In this document: piece by piece, positions 39,937-48,614 of the stretch | How positions within the stretch are numbered: position 1 is the first letter of the stretch | How the letters are laid out: each line of letters starts with the position of its first letter | Assembly: GCA_023565505.1 (NCBI GenBank) | Contig: JAIMBI010000021.1 | Coordinates: 1 to 63,548, forward strand | Length of the DNA stretch: 63,548 bases | DNA from: Actinomycetes bacterium | GTDB lineage: Bacteria; Bacillota; Sulfobacillia; Sulfobacillales; JAIMBI01 | Direction: 5' to 3' | Notes under the pieces: model-generated | Database searches by the model: none | What the model saw: only the letters and a program-made list of their open reading frames with translations | Told to the model about the DNA's origin: nothing | Translations under genes and position numbers: made by a program

Positions 39937-41367
39937 GTGGCGAAACAGGAGGGCGCGGCGCCGGAGCTGTCGCGAGTCCTCGGCGTGTCAGGTCTGTGGG
40001 CCGTCGGGTACGGGAACGTCGGGTCGTCGATCTATTACGCCCTGGGGGTGACCACCCTCTACGCGTTGGGCGCGTCGCCCATCGTGCTGATGGTGGCGGG
40101 CGTCTTCTTCACCTTCACCGCGCTGTCGTACGCGGAGGGGACGGCCATGTTGCCCGAGGCGGGCGGGTCGTCCAACTTCGCCCGCCTTGCGCTCAACGAG
40201 GTGTTCAGTTTCTTCGCCGGCTGGGCCCTGATGCTGGACTACATCGTCACCATCGCCATCTCGGCCTTCACGTCGGTGAGCTACCTCAGCTACTTCATCC
40301 CGGGGATGGACCGCGCTCCCGACAACGTCATCGGCGGCCTGGTGGTGGTGGCGCTGCTCATGGCGCTCAACATCGTCGGCGTGCGGGAGACCTCGTGGGT
40401 CAACGTGTTCTTCGCCCTCTTGGACATCGCCACCGAGGTCTTCCTCATCATCGTCGGCGTGGCGGTCGTGCTGAACGGACCCCAGCTGGTGCGGCAGATC
40501 CACTGGGGCACGGCCCCCACGTGGCATGCGCTCATCTACTCGGTGTCGATCGCCATGGTGGCGTATACGGGGATCGAGTCGGTCGCCAACCTGGCCGAGG
40601 AGGCGCGGCAGCCCTCCCGCACCGTGCCGCGGGCCATGATGCTGGTGGTGGGAGCCGTGCTGGCCATCTACCTCGGCATCTCGTCGGTGGCCCTCTCCGC
40701 CCTGCCGGTGCACTACGATCCCCGGCTGCACGCGTACACCAGCTCGCTCGGAACGCGGTGGATCAACGACCCGGTGGCGGGCATCGTGCGACACCTGGGG
40801 GTCTTCTCCCACATCCTGGCCCCGTGGGTGGCCCTCCTGGGCTTCACGATCCTGTTGGTGGCGACCAACGCCGGATTGCTCGGGGTGTCGCGACTCACCT
40901 ACTCCATGGGACGGCACCGGCAGATTCCCGAGGGGCTGCACCGCCTGCACCCCCGCTTCCACACGCCCTACGTGGCCATCTGCTTCTTCTCCCTGCTCGC
41001 CATGGTGCTCATCCTGCCCGGGAGTGTGGAAGACCTCGCCGACCTGTACAGCTACGGGGCCCTTTTGGCGTTCACCACGGCCCACGCGGCCATCATCATC
41101 CTGCGGGTCAAGCGCCCGGACCTCCCGCGACCTTTCATGCCCCCCGGCAACGTGCGCGTGGGCAAGGCCCTCATCCCCCTCACGGCGGTGCTGGGGGGCC
41201 TGGGGACGTTCGGGACGTGGCTGGCGGTGGCCTTGCTGCATCCGGTGGCCCGCGTCGTGGGGCCGCTCTGGATCGTGTTCGGGATGACGCTGTATGTCGT
41301 GTATCGGCGCCGGCACGGCCTGTCGCTCACGCGCACCTGGCAGCCGGCGAGGGGGGAGAGTCCGTGA
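39937..41367 (+). CDS. APC-superfamily permease (KimA/amino-acid-permease-like)
   Basis: 476 aa with about 12 membrane helices. The first helix carries the APC unwound-loop signature GYGNVGSSIYYALGV, followed by ALSYAEGTAMLPEAGGSSNFA and WALMLDYIVTIAIS, then VGVRETSWVN and SVSIAMVAYTGIESVANLAEEARQPSRTVPRA (APC consensus loop). DYIVTIAIS resembles the potassium importer KimA, but the fused C-terminal cytosolic domain of KimA is missing. The GTG start follows GGTGGGGG. Directly coupled (GTGA) to an RCK gene. Substrate, K+ or an amino acid, is open. Confidence 0.85.
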   Translation: MAKQEGAAPELSRVLGVSGLWAVGYGNVGSSIYYALGVTTLYALGASPIVLMVAGVFFTFTALSYAEGTAMLPEAGGSSNFARLALNEVFSFFAGWALMLDYIVTIAISAFTSVSYLSYFIPGMDRAPDNVIGGLVVVALLMALNIVGVRETSWVNVFFALLDIATEVFLIIVGVAVVLNGPQLVRQIHWGTAPTWHALIYSVSIAMVAYTGIESVANLAEEARQPSRTVPRAMMLVVGAVLAIYLGISSVALSALPVHYDPRLHAYTSSLGTRWINDPVAGIVRHLGVFSHILAPWVALLGFTILLVATNAGLLGVSRLTYSMGRHRQIPEGLHRLHPRFHTPYVAICFFSLLAMVLILPGSVEDLADLYSYGALLAFTTAHAAIIILRVKRPDLPRPFMPPGNVRVGKALIPLTAVLGGLGTFGTWLAVALLHPVARVVGPLWIVFGMTLYVVYRRRHGLSLTRTWQPARGESP

Positions 41368-41768
41368 AAGTGATCGTGGTGGGGTCGGGGCGGCTCGGCG
41401 CCAACGTGGCGTCGACGCTCGACCAGGAGGGGCACACCGTGGTGGTCGTGGACAAGAATCCGACTGCCTTCCGCCGCCTGGACCCCCGTTTCGGCGGGAC
41501 CACGCTGGCGGGCGACGGCACCGACATCGACGTCCTCAAGAAGGCGGGCATCGGGGAGGCGGACGTGTTCCTGGCGCTCACCAACTCGAACAACGCGAAC
41601 ATCATGATGGCCCAGGTGGCGATGACCCTGTTCGGCGTCCGGCGCGTGGTGGCCGAGGCCCTCGACCCTGACCGGGTGCGGGTGTTCGAGGTGCTGGGGA
41701 TCCCGTACGTCAACCCCTTCGCGCTGGGCATCGCGGCGGTACTGGACAAGGTCCGGGAGGGGGTGTGA
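41364..41768 (+). CDS. RCK_N (TrkA-N) nucleotide-binding protein, single domain
   Basis: 134 aa, only the Rossmann half of an RCK protein. VIVVGSGRLGANVAS has G7xG9xxG12, and VVVVDKNPTAFRRL ends in the aspartate that binds the NAD(H)/ATP ribose. DVLKKAGIGEADVFLALTN completes it. No TrkA-C ligand domain is present; that is found in the next gene. Four-nt overlap with the permease (GTGA) and three nt to the next start show tight coupling. It probably gates or senses nucleotide state for the permease (inference). Confidence 0.85.
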   Translation: MKVIVVGSGRLGANVASTLDQEGHTVVVVDKNPTAFRRLDPRFGGTTLAGDGTDIDVLKKAGIGEADVFLALTNSNNANIMMAQVAMTLFGVRRVVAEALDPDRVRVFEVLGIPYVNPFALGIAAVLDKVREGV

Positions 41769-41771
41769 GCA

Positions 41772-42440
41772 ATGTACGTCATCGTGGTGGGAGCGGGCCA
41801 GGTCGGGTTCCACTTGGCCAAGAACCTCATCGCCGAAGGGCATGAGGTCACCATCGTGGAGCTCGACGTCAAGACCTGCGACATGCTGGTGGACGTCTTC
41901 GGCGACCGGGTGATCCCGGGGAGCGGGGCCCGCCTGTCGATCCTCAGCCAGGCCGGAGCGGAGCGCGCCGACGTGCTGGTGGCCGCCACCGGGGCGGACG
42001 AGGACAACCTGGTCATCGCCCAACTCGCCCGGCGCCTCGGCGTGCGGCGCGTCATCGCGCGGGTGAACAATCCCTCCAACGTCGAGATTTTCCACCGGCT
42101 GGGCATCGAACTGACGGTGTCGGCGACGCGTCTCATCGCCGCCCTCATCGACCAGGAGGTCGCGGTGGAGGACATGCGCACGCTGCTCACGTTCCCCAGC
42201 GGGGACTTCGAGATCGTGGAGGTGGACGTCTCCGACCGGACCGCCCTGGCCCACCGTCAGGTGCGGGAGATCCTGTGGCCGGACAACACCCTCCTGGTGT
42301 CGATCCTCCGCGCCGGCCGCGTCCTGGTGCCGAAGGGTCGCACGGTCCTCCGCCCCGGCGACCGCCTGCTCGTCCTCACGCCTCCGGACGGCGCGCCGCA
42401 AATCCGCGCCCGCATCGGGGCCGCCCCCGCGAGGACCTGA
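41772..42440 (+). CDS. TrkA-type regulator, RCK_N plus RCK_C
   Basis: 222 aa. RCK_N with VIVVGAGQVGFHLAK (G7xG9xxG12), VTIVELDVKTC and DVLVAATGADEDNLVIAQLA, then RCK_C (about 138-218) with DFEIVEVDVSDRTALAHRQV and RPGDRLLVLTPPDG. RCK_C domains of Firmicutes KtrA-type proteins bind c-di-AMP, which would tie the transporter to turgor signalling; this is a family property, not shown here. No TrkH/KtrB channel gene is nearby, so the partner is presumably the permease. Confidence 0.88.
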   Translation: MYVIVVGAGQVGFHLAKNLIAEGHEVTIVELDVKTCDMLVDVFGDRVIPGSGARLSILSQAGAERADVLVAATGADEDNLVIAQLARRLGVRRVIARVNNPSNVEIFHRLGIELTVSATRLIAALIDQEVAVEDMRTLLTFPSGDFEIVEVDVSDRTALAHRQVREILWPDNTLLVSILRAGRVLVPKGRTVLRPGDRLLVLTPPDGAPQIRARIGAAPART

Positions 42441-42443
42441 CGT

Positions 42444-42872
42444 ATGTGGCGGCATGCGGTCGTACCGGTCGACGGAACGCCCCACAGCCTCCGGGTGCTG
42501 GAGGCGGCCTGCGCCTTCCAGCGCGTCTTCGGCATGGCCATCGACGCCGTCTACGTCATCGAGGTGCCGCGCGCGCTGCCGCTGTCCGCGGAGCTGCCCG
42601 CGCTCCGCTCCAAGGCGGAGGCGGTGATGGCGGAAGTGCGCGCGGTAGCCGAACGGGAAGGGGCGGTGGTGCGCCAGCGGATCATCCAGGCGCGGGCGCT
42701 GGGGGCAGCCATCATCGAGGCGGCGGCGGAGGGCGACGTGCTGATGGTGGCGGGGCGCGCCACGACGCGGTTCAACAGCCCTTGGGGGGAGGATCTGGCG
42801 TCGTTCCTGTTCCGCAAGGCGCCGACGGCGGTCCTGCTCTTCCGCGATCCCCGGGTGGGCCAGGAGAGTTGA
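42444..42872 (+). CDS. Universal stress protein (UspA) family protein
   Basis: 142 aa. The start RHAVVPVDGTPHSLRVLEAAC is the UspA strand-turn-helix with the nucleotide Asp, and the phosphate loop is VAGRATTRFNSPWGEDLASFLFRKAPTAVLLF. The usual G-x2-G-x9-G-S/T motif is diverged (GRATTRFNSPWGEDLAS), so ATP binding is uncertain. It is the last gene of the permease-RCK-RCK unit, 3 nt after the RCK stop. KimA-type importers carry a related domain at their C-terminus. Confidence 0.85.
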   Translation: MWRHAVVPVDGTPHSLRVLEAACAFQRVFGMAIDAVYVIEVPRALPLSAELPALRSKAEAVMAEVRAVAEREGAVVRQRIIQARALGAAIIEAAAEGDVLMVAGRATTRFNSPWGEDLASFLFRKAPTAVLLFRDPRVGQES

Positions 42873-43072
42873 CCCGGCCCCCGGCCGGTTCGTCCCCGGC
42901 GCCGAGCCGGGAAGACCGCCGCGGCGTGTCCGTCGCCGGGAGGGGGGACGGTGCCCGGGCGGCCACGCCCGGTTGGCGACGCGCGGAAGCCGGCGCGGCG
43001 GCGGTGTGAAGGGAGGCGCGCCGTGGTGAAGACCCCGGGAGAGACCGGGAGGCGGCCGGGGGCGGTGGGGCG

Positions 43073-43381
43073 GTGAGCCTCACGCTCTCGCACGTGCTGC
43101 TGGTCGCGCTGGCGACGGCGGTCGGCGCCGCCCTGGGCCGGGCCATTCGCGCCCGCTCGCGGCGGCTCCAGTATTTGAAGGAGATCGTGCGGGCGGCGGC
43201 TTTTCTGCTCGGCGTCGTCGCCGTGGTGGCGTTCGTCGCGCTGAGTCCCGGCACCGCGGTGGAGAAGAGCACCCTGGCCGGGTTCTACATCGGCGCCCTC
43301 TACGGTTTGGTGGCCTCGGAACCGCGTCGCCCCTCCGGCCGGCGGGATCGGGAACGGGGCGGACCCTCGGCCGTCGGGTAG
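43073..43381 (+). CDS. Small membrane protein of unknown function
   Basis: 102 aa. Two hydrophobic segments (LSHVLLVALATAVGAALG and IVRAAAFLLGVVAVVAFVAL), a short amphipathic GTAVEKSTLAGFYIGALYGLVA region and a basic, arginine-rich tail. No family recognised. The GTG start follows GGTGGGG. The 200 nt before it (42873-43072) are GC-rich with no gene or clear promoter. Coding status is moderate because GC-rich sequence gives many open frames; the plus-strand hydrophobic pattern supports it. Confidence 0.55.
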   Translation: MSLTLSHVLLVALATAVGAALGRAIRARSRRLQYLKEIVRAAAFLLGVVAVVAFVALSPGTAVEKSTLAGFYIGALYGLVASEPRRPSGRRDRERGGPSAVG

Positions 43382-43836
43382 GGGGGTTCGGGGACGCACG
43401 GCCGCGGTCCGGAGACCCGGGCGCCGTGGGGGTTCGGGCGGCACGCGACGCCTCCGGCGGCGAAGCGACGCCGGGGGGCCCCGGGGAGGCGCGCCCGCAG
43501 GCGGTCGGCCCGCGGCCGCAGGAGGCCTGGGCCCGGGACCGGCGGTCTGCATCCCTGCGCCCCGGGGGAGGGGCCCGGTTCTCCCTGCCCCTCGGATCCG
43601 TCTCCGGTGTTCTCCCGACCACCCGGAGTGCGGCTTGACCGCTGCTCCGCCGGCGAGCTGGCCGGGTCGTCCCCGAGCCGCGCCGGCCGTCCCGCGGACC
43701 GGCGCCGGTGGCGGGGACCGGCAAGACCGCCGCGCGGCGGTCGCGCGCCCCGGCGGAAGGTGGTCCGTCCGTCCCCGCGGGCCGGCGGGCCGCCTCGGGC
43801 GGAGTCACCGCCCGACGCCGCGGCGCCCCGCGGATG
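43382..43836. other. 455-nt gene-free, GC-rich stretch
   Basis: No frame on either strand looks like a protein: the open frames are arginine/proline/glycine-rich noise. I searched by eye for RNase P RNA (GAGGAAAGTCCGG-type core), SRP RNA, tmRNA and riboswitch cores and saw none. Several short GC palindromes occur (for example GGGGCCCCGGGG region near 43470). It lies between the tail of the small membrane gene and the GH18 stop, so it is mostly a 3' region for both. Confidence 0.5.
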
Positions 43837-44958
43837 CTACCGCCCCGTCCCCTTGTGCTGCGGCGAGTGGTGCGGTCGGACCGCGGCCACGGGCCGGTGC
43901 ATCACGGCTGCGGCGACCGCGTTCCACCAGCGTTCGTCTTCGTAGCCGACGCGCCAGAAGGCGACGCCGGCCAGGTGATAGCGTTCCGCGAGGCGGATCC
44001 GCGCCACCGCTCCCCGGTCCGGCACGAACCAGATGACGTGCTTGACCCCGTGGCTCACGTAGGTCGTGGTGGCCTCCTGGTAACGGGGCACGTAGCGGTA
44101 GTGCCCGTAACGGTACGCGTGCATCACCTTGAGCGGCACCGTCGTCGCCTTGCTGCTGCCCTCGGGCCAGTCGTAGCCGTAATTGGCGATGCCGAGGTAG
44201 AGTTTGCTCGCCTCGACGCCGGCTTGGCGGGCCCGATAGATCGCGCGGGACACCCAGCGGATGGGGCTTACGGGACCCGGCGGCGTGCCGTCGCCGTGGA
44301 GGTCGTAGGCCATCAGGACCATGGCGCCGACGATGTGGTCGAGGGCCCGGTAGTCGTAGGCGCTCTGGCTGCCGTTGGTGGTCTTGAGCGGGACCACCGA
44401 CATGGACAGCAGAGACCCTTTGGGCAGCGCCCGGGCCAAGGCGTCCATGAAGGTGGTCAGGTCCTGCCGGTCCGCGGGGGAGAGCCCCTGGAAGTCGATG
44501 TTGACCCCGGCGTAGCGATGGGTCCGCACCAGGCCGGCGATCGCGTTCACGGCCCGGCTGCGCGCGGCGGGGTCCTTCAGGAACGTGTCGTTGCCCTGGG
44601 CGTTGTTGAACAGCGGGACGAGGGGTAGGTGCTGCTGCTGCGCCAGGGCCGGGAGATTGTCCTGGGGACGGCCGACCACGCTCCCCGTCGGCTCGACTTT
44701 GTACCAGAACGGCGCCAACTCGGTGACCAGGCCCGGATGCGACTTCAGGAGCGCCAACGGGTTCGGGGGCGCCGCCTGTCCGGCGGTCTGATCATAGAAC
44801 GCCATCACCTTCAGGCGGGGCGGCGGCGCAGGGGGGGCGGCCAAGCGGGGAGCCGGCTTCGGAGCCGGCGGGGCCCCCATGAACGCGCACCCGGCCAACG
44901 AGGCGGCGAGCGCGACCGCCAAGGTCGCGGTCCGGGCGTACGGACCGAACTTCTGCAT
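43837..44958 (-). CDS. Glycoside hydrolase family 18 lipoprotein (spore-cortex-enzyme-like) with catalytic Glu replaced
   Basis: 373 aa, minus strand. Signal peptide and lipobox LAGC (C24), then a proline-rich linker and a GH18 barrel (about 60-360) of the YaaH/SleL type: VMAFYDQTAG, LAPFWYKVEPTG, LMAYDLHGDGTPPGPVSPI, LGIANYGYDWPEG and VAFWRVGYEDERWW. The active-site strand is GVNIDFQGL, where the acid Glu of GVNIDFEG is Gln157; N153 and D155 remain. So hydrolysis is doubtful and peptidoglycan or chitin binding is more likely. ATG 44958 has GAAGGAGGCG. A sigma-G-like promoter lies upstream. Confidence 0.85.
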   Translation of the reverse strand: MQKFGPYARTATLAVALAASLAGCAFMGAPPAPKPAPRLAAPPAPPPRLKVMAFYDQTAGQAAPPNPLALLKSHPGLVTELAPFWYKVEPTGSVVGRPQDNLPALAQQQHLPLVPLFNNAQGNDTFLKDPAARSRAVNAIAGLVRTHRYAGVNIDFQGLSPADRQDLTTFMDALARALPKGSLLSMSVVPLKTTNGSQSAYDYRALDHIVGAMVLMAYDLHGDGTPPGPVSPIRWVSRAIYRARQAGVEASKLYLGIANYGYDWPEGSSKATTVPLKVMHAYRYGHYRYVPRYQEATTTYVSHGVKHVIWFVPDRGAVARIRLAERYHLAGVAFWRVGYEDERWWNAVAAAVMHRPVAAVRPHHSPQHKGTGR

Positions 44959-45052
44959 CAACGACGCCTCCTTCGCGCAGAACAAGTGCGAGACACCGTC
45001 GCGTCGGACTGGCGCGACGGCGGCAACGGACGGCCGTGCCGCGAGTCGCGCT

Positions 45053-45081
45053 TAGTATGGGTGGCGGATGCGGTCTCATTC
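45053..45081 (-). promoter_or_regulatory. Sigma-G-type promoter of the GH18 lipoprotein
   Basis: On the minus strand, GAATG (plus 45077-45081) is followed by 17 nt and CATACTA (plus 45053-45059). This fits the sigma-G consensus GHATR-N17/18-CATNNTA perfectly. The gene starts about 90 nt downstream. It predicts expression in the developing forespore. Confidence 0.65.
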
Positions 45082-45138
45082 CGCCGGCAGCCACATAGAC
45101 CGGAGGCGATGATTGGAAATCCAGGGACGGAGGGGTCC

Positions 45139-45669
45139 ATGCGGACCGGAGGACGGTTCTGGACCGGGGTGGGCGTCGGCATCGTCCTGACGCTCGCCGC
45201 GGCGGCATTGACGCTCGGCGTGGTCGTGGCCGGCACCGGGGCATGGACGGTGGACGTGCCCGTCCAAGCGGTGCTGCCGGTCTTCCGGCAGGGGGCCGAG
45301 GCGGCCTTGGGCGCCGGGTTGGACACGGCGGTGACCCGGGCGGTCGAACAGCAGGTGGGGCCCGTGCTGGCGGGGGTGGTGATCTCGGTCGACGGCGTCG
45401 CGGTGCGCCTCCCGGCGGCGGCCCGGCGGCGCATCGCGGCCCGGTTGGGCCGCCGCGTGGCGCCGGCGGTGGAGCGGGCCGCCCGACGATGGGTCGCGGG
45501 CCCCGGATTGACGCGCGCCCTGTCGGCCACCCTCGGCCCGCACCCGTTGGAGGTTTTCACCCGGCTCGGACCGGCCGGATGGATTCGGGTGCACTGGCGG
45601 GTCCGCGGCGGTCCCGCGCCGTCGGCCGGGGCCGCCCGGAGCGGCGCGGCAGGGGCCGGCGGGGCCTGA
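45139..45669 (+). CDS. Membrane-anchored protein of unknown function
   Basis: 176 aa. A single N-terminal membrane helix ([23 protein letters not shown]) leads to an extracytoplasmic part with helices [25 protein letters not shown] and arginine-rich [25 protein letters not shown]. No family recognised. GACGGAGGGG precedes ATG 45139. It diverges from the GH18 gene and precedes the rpsB promoter by a few nt. Confidence 0.6.
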   Translation: MRTGGRFWTGVGVGIVLTLAAAALTLGVVVAGTGAWTVDVPVQAVLPVFRQGAEAALGAGLDTAVTRAVEQQVGPVLAGVVISVDGVAVRLPAAARRRIAARLGRRVAPAVERAARRWVAGPGLTRALSATLGPHPLEVFTRLGPAGWIRVHWRVRGGPAPSAGAARSGAAGAGGA

Positions 45670-45679
45670 GACCGCTTCG

Positions 45680-45709
45680 TTGCTGGCCAAAATTGGCGTG
45701 TGCTATAAT
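45680..45709 (+). promoter_or_regulatory. Promoter of the rpsB-tsf operon
   Basis: TTGCTG (45680-45685), 18 nt, consensus TATAAT (45704-45709) preceded by TGC (extended -10). About 105 nt of leader separate it from rpsB, enough for S2 autoregulation; several GC hairpins are possible, but no known leader motif was recognised. Confidence 0.8.
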
Positions 45710-45818
45710 GCCTTCGGCTTTGACAACGACACACGCGGGGGATGTTCGGACCGGTGCCCGGCCGGCCGGGTTGGACCCGAACGAGGAACCCGCGGCGGGG
45801 ATAACCGGAGGTGTACTT

Positions 45819-46553
45819 TTGGCCGTCATTTCCATGAAGCAGCTCCTGGAGGCAGGCGTCCACTTCGGGCACCAGACGCGGCGCTGGAACCCGAAGATGA
45901 AGCCCTATATCTTCACGGAGCGCAACGGGATCTACATCATCGACCTCCAGAAGACCGTGCGCAAGGTCGAAGAGGCCTACGCCTTCATGCGGGAGGTCGG
46001 CGCCTCGGGCGGGCACGTCCTGTTCGTGGGCACGAAGAAGCAGGCGCAGGACGCGGTGGCGGAGGAGGCCCAGCGGAGCGGCCAGTTCTACGTCAACCAG
46101 CGGTGGCTGGGCGGAATCCTGACCAACTTCGTCACCATCAAGCGGCGGATCCGGCGGCTGGCGGAGCTCAAGCAGCAGGAGGCCGACGGCGCTTGGCAGC
46201 GCCTCCCCAAGAAAGAGGTCAGCCGCCTGCAGCGGGAAAAGGACAAACTCGCCAAGTATCTGGGCGGCATCGAGGGCATGCGGGAGCTGCCGCAGGCCGT
46301 TTTCATCGTCGATCCGCGCAAGGAGCACATCGCGGTGACCGAGGCGCGCAAAATGAAGATTCCCATCGTGGCCATCGTCGACACGAACTGCGACCCGGAC
46401 GAGGTGGATTACGTCATACCGGGAAATGACGACGCCATCCGGGCCGTTCGGTTGCTGACCTCGAAGATGGCCGACGCCATCCTGGAAGGTCGGGAAGGCC
46501 GCGAGAGCCGCGAGAACCAAGCGGTACCGGATACCGCCGCAGTGGCGCAGTAG
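45819..46553 (+). CDS. rpsB: 30S ribosomal protein S2
   Basis: 244 aa. The start is TTG at 45819, giving [18 protein letters not shown], the usual S2 N-terminus. CCGGAGGTG ends 5 nt upstream. [64 protein letters not shown] and [13 protein letters not shown] are all present. The ATG at 45834 would remove five conserved residues. First gene of the ribosome/isoprenoid super-operon. Confidence 0.97.
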   Translation: MAVISMKQLLEAGVHFGHQTRRWNPKMKPYIFTERNGIYIIDLQKTVRKVEEAYAFMREVGASGGHVLFVGTKKQAQDAVAEEAQRSGQFYVNQRWLGGILTNFVTIKRRIRRLAELKQQEADGAWQRLPKKEVSRLQREKDKLAKYLGGIEGMRELPQAVFIVDPRKEHIAVTEARKMKIPIVAIVDTNCDPDEVDYVIPGNDDAIRAVRLLTSKMADAILEGREGRESRENQAVPDTAAVAQ

Positions 46554-46563
46554 CCGGCGGGCA

Positions 46564-46590
46564 GGGCGGCGCAAGCCGCCCTTTCTTTCG
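46564..46590 (+). terminator. Terminator/attenuator between rpsB and tsf
   Basis: GGGCGGC (46564-46570), tetraloop GCAA, GCCGCCC (46575-46581), then TTCTTTC. The tetraloop is of the stable GNRA class. It probably lowers expression of tsf relative to rpsB. Confidence 0.75.
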
Positions 46591-46636
46591 GGACGTGGAG
46601 GGTCGTCCAAGGAGCGCGGGAGGGGTTGTCGGGCGG

Positions 46637-47233
46637 ATGATCACGGCGCAGCAGGTGAAGGCTTTGCGGGAAAAGACGGGCGCGGGCATGATGGAGTGCA
46701 AGCGCGCGTTGGAGGACGCGGGCGGGGACATGGACCGGGCCACCGACCTGCTGCGGCAGCGGGGTCTGGCTCAGGCCGCCAAGAAGGCCGGCCGCCGCGC
46801 CGAGGAGGGGCTCATCGCCAGCTACGTGCACGGGGGAGGCCGGATCGGAGTCCTGGTGGAAGTGAACTGCGAGACGGACTTCGTCGCCGCCACGGACGAC
46901 TTCAAGACGCTCGCCCGGGATCTGGCGATGCACATTGCCGCCGCGCGCCCCCGGTGGGTGGAACGGGGAGACGTCCCCGAAGCGGAACTCGAGCGCGAAC
47001 GGGCGGTGCTGACAGCGCAGGCCGAGGCGGAAGGGAAGCCCCCGGCCATCGTCGCCCGCATCGTCGAGGGACGGCTTAACAAGTTCTTCCAGGAAACGTG
47101 CCTCTTGGAACAGCCTTTCGTGAAAAACCCCGAGCAGACGGTTGAGGACCTGATACGCGAGCACACGGCCCGGCTCGGCGAGAATATCCGCGTGCGGCGG
47201 TTCGTCCGCTTCGAGCGCGGCGAGCCGGTCTGA
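46637..47233 (+). CDS. tsf: Elongation factor Ts
   Basis: Exchanges GDP for GTP on EF-Tu. 198 aa, the short Thermus-like form with one core subdomain (Bacillus has 293 aa). [22 protein letters not shown] is the UBA-like N-domain, [27 protein letters not shown] the core, and [20 protein letters not shown] the coiled-coil region end. ATG 46637 was chosen by the family start MITAxxVKxLRExTGAG. 83 nt after rpsB. Confidence 0.97.
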   Translation: MITAQQVKALREKTGAGMMECKRALEDAGGDMDRATDLLRQRGLAQAAKKAGRRAEEGLIASYVHGGGRIGVLVEVNCETDFVAATDDFKTLARDLAMHIAAARPRWVERGDVPEAELERERAVLTAQAEAEGKPPAIVARIVEGRLNKFFQETCLLEQPFVKNPEQTVEDLIREHTARLGENIRVRRFVRFERGEPV

Positions 47234-47255
47234 TACCGAGAAACGGGGGAGAGTC

Positions 47256-48014
47256 GTGGCGGACGATCGAAGCCGCGAAAGTCCCGGGACGACCCCGCGG
47301 TACCGCCGGGTGGTCCTCAAGATCTCGGGCGAGGCCCTGGCGGGGCAGGCCGGTTTTGGCATCGACCCGGGCGTCCTGGACAGCATCGCACGCCAGATCC
47401 GGGACGTGCTGCAGCTGGGCGTGCAGATTGCCATCGTGGTGGGCGGAGGGAACTTCTGGCGCGGCCTCGCGGGCAGCTCCCAGGGCATGGACCGGGCGAC
47501 GGCGGACTACATGGGGATGCTGGCGACGGTCATCAACGCCCTCGCGCTGATGGACGCGCTCGAGAAGTACGGCGTCGTGGTGCGGGTGCAGACGGCGATT
47601 GAGATGAAGGAGGTCGCCGAACCGTACATCCGGCGCAAGGCCATCAGCCACCTGGAAAAGGGGCGGGTGGTCATCTTCGCGGCGGGGACGGGGAATCCGT
47701 TCTTCTCCACCGACACCACGGCGGCTTTGAGGGCGGCGGAGATCGAGGCGGACGTCATGCTGAAGGCGACCAAGGAGGCCGGGGTGTTCGACGCGGATCC
47801 CCGGACGCACCCCGATGCCCGCAAACTCGACGAGATCGCCTACCTGGACGTCCTGAAGCGCAACCTCAAGGTCATGGACGCCACGGCCACGTCGCTCTGC
47901 ATGGACAACCAGATTCCCATCATCGTGTTCGACATCAACGTCTACGGCAACATCCAGAAAGCCATCATGGGCGACACGATCGGCACGTTCGTGGGGGGCG
48001 AGAGCCGTGGTTAA
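47256..48014 (+). CDS. pyrH: Uridylate kinase
   Basis: Makes UDP from UMP. 252 aa, amino-acid-kinase fold. [77 protein letters not shown] and [18 protein letters not shown] are the family blocks. A basic N-terminal tail of about 16 residues precedes the core. The GTG start overlaps no gene; the stop end overlaps frr by 8 nt. Confidence 0.97.
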   Translation: MADDRSRESPGTTPRYRRVVLKISGEALAGQAGFGIDPGVLDSIARQIRDVLQLGVQIAIVVGGGNFWRGLAGSSQGMDRATADYMGMLATVINALALMDALEKYGVVVRVQTAIEMKEVAEPYIRRKAISHLEKGRVVIFAAGTGNPFFSTDTTAALRAAEIEADVMLKATKEAGVFDADPRTHPDARKLDEIAYLDVLKRNLKVMDATATSLCMDNQIPIIVFDINVYGNIQKAIMGDTIGTFVGGESRG

Positions 48015-48564
48015 GGAGACACTCGCCGACGCCGAGCAACGGATGCAGCGCACCGTCGAGATCTTCCAGAAGGAGCTGGCCGGCATGCGGGCGGGGCGGG
48101 CCCATCCCGCCCTGCTGGACAAGGTGCAGGTCGACTACTACGGCACGCCCACGCCCCTGGCGCACCTGGCGCAGATCGCCGTGCCGGAGCCGCGGCTGAT
48201 GCTGGTGCAGCCTTACGACAAGTCCATCGTCAACCAGGTGGAGAAGGCGATTCAGAAGGCCGACCTCGGGGTCGGCATCCAGGTCGACGGGGCCGTGGTG
48301 CGGCTGACCATCCCCCCGCTGACGGAGGACCGCCGGCGCGAGCTGGTGCGGCAGGTCAAGCGCCGCCTCGAGGACGAGAAGGTGGCGGTGCGCAACATCC
48401 GGCGGGATGCGCACGAGGCCATCAAGACGGCCGAGAAGGAGAAGGCCCTCTCCGAGGACGAGAGTCGGCGCGTCCAGGAACAGCTCCAGAAACTCACCGA
48501 CCGTTACATCCGGATGCTGGACGAGATCGGGGCGGCGAAGGAGAAGGAACTGATGCAGCCGTAG
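48007..48564 (+). CDS. frr: Ribosome recycling factor
   Basis: 185 aa, standard length. [58 protein letters not shown] and [31 protein letters not shown] give the two-domain fold. The C-terminal helix [19 protein letters not shown] ends the protein. The GTG start lies inside pyrH (8 nt). Splits post-termination ribosomes with EF-G. Confidence 0.97.
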   Translation: MVKETLADAEQRMQRTVEIFQKELAGMRAGRAHPALLDKVQVDYYGTPTPLAHLAQIAVPEPRLMLVQPYDKSIVNQVEKAIQKADLGVGIQVDGAVVRLTIPPLTEDRRRELVRQVKRRLEDEKVAVRNIRRDAHEAIKTAEKEKALSEDESRRVQEQLQKLTDRYIRMLDEIGAAKEKELMQP

Positions 48565-48614
48565 CCCCGGCGGGGCGGTCTCTGGGGCGGGCGACGGAAG
48601 CGAGGGAGCAAGCC

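Noticed and set aside
43080..43808. 242-codon minus-strand frame in the gene-free stretch
   Set aside because: Arginine/proline/glycine noise, no ribosome binding site and no hydrophobic or catalytic pattern.
43382..43836. Possible RNase P, SRP or 6S RNA in the 455-nt gap
   Set aside because: None of the conserved core sequences of these RNAs could be found, and only generic GC palindromes are present.
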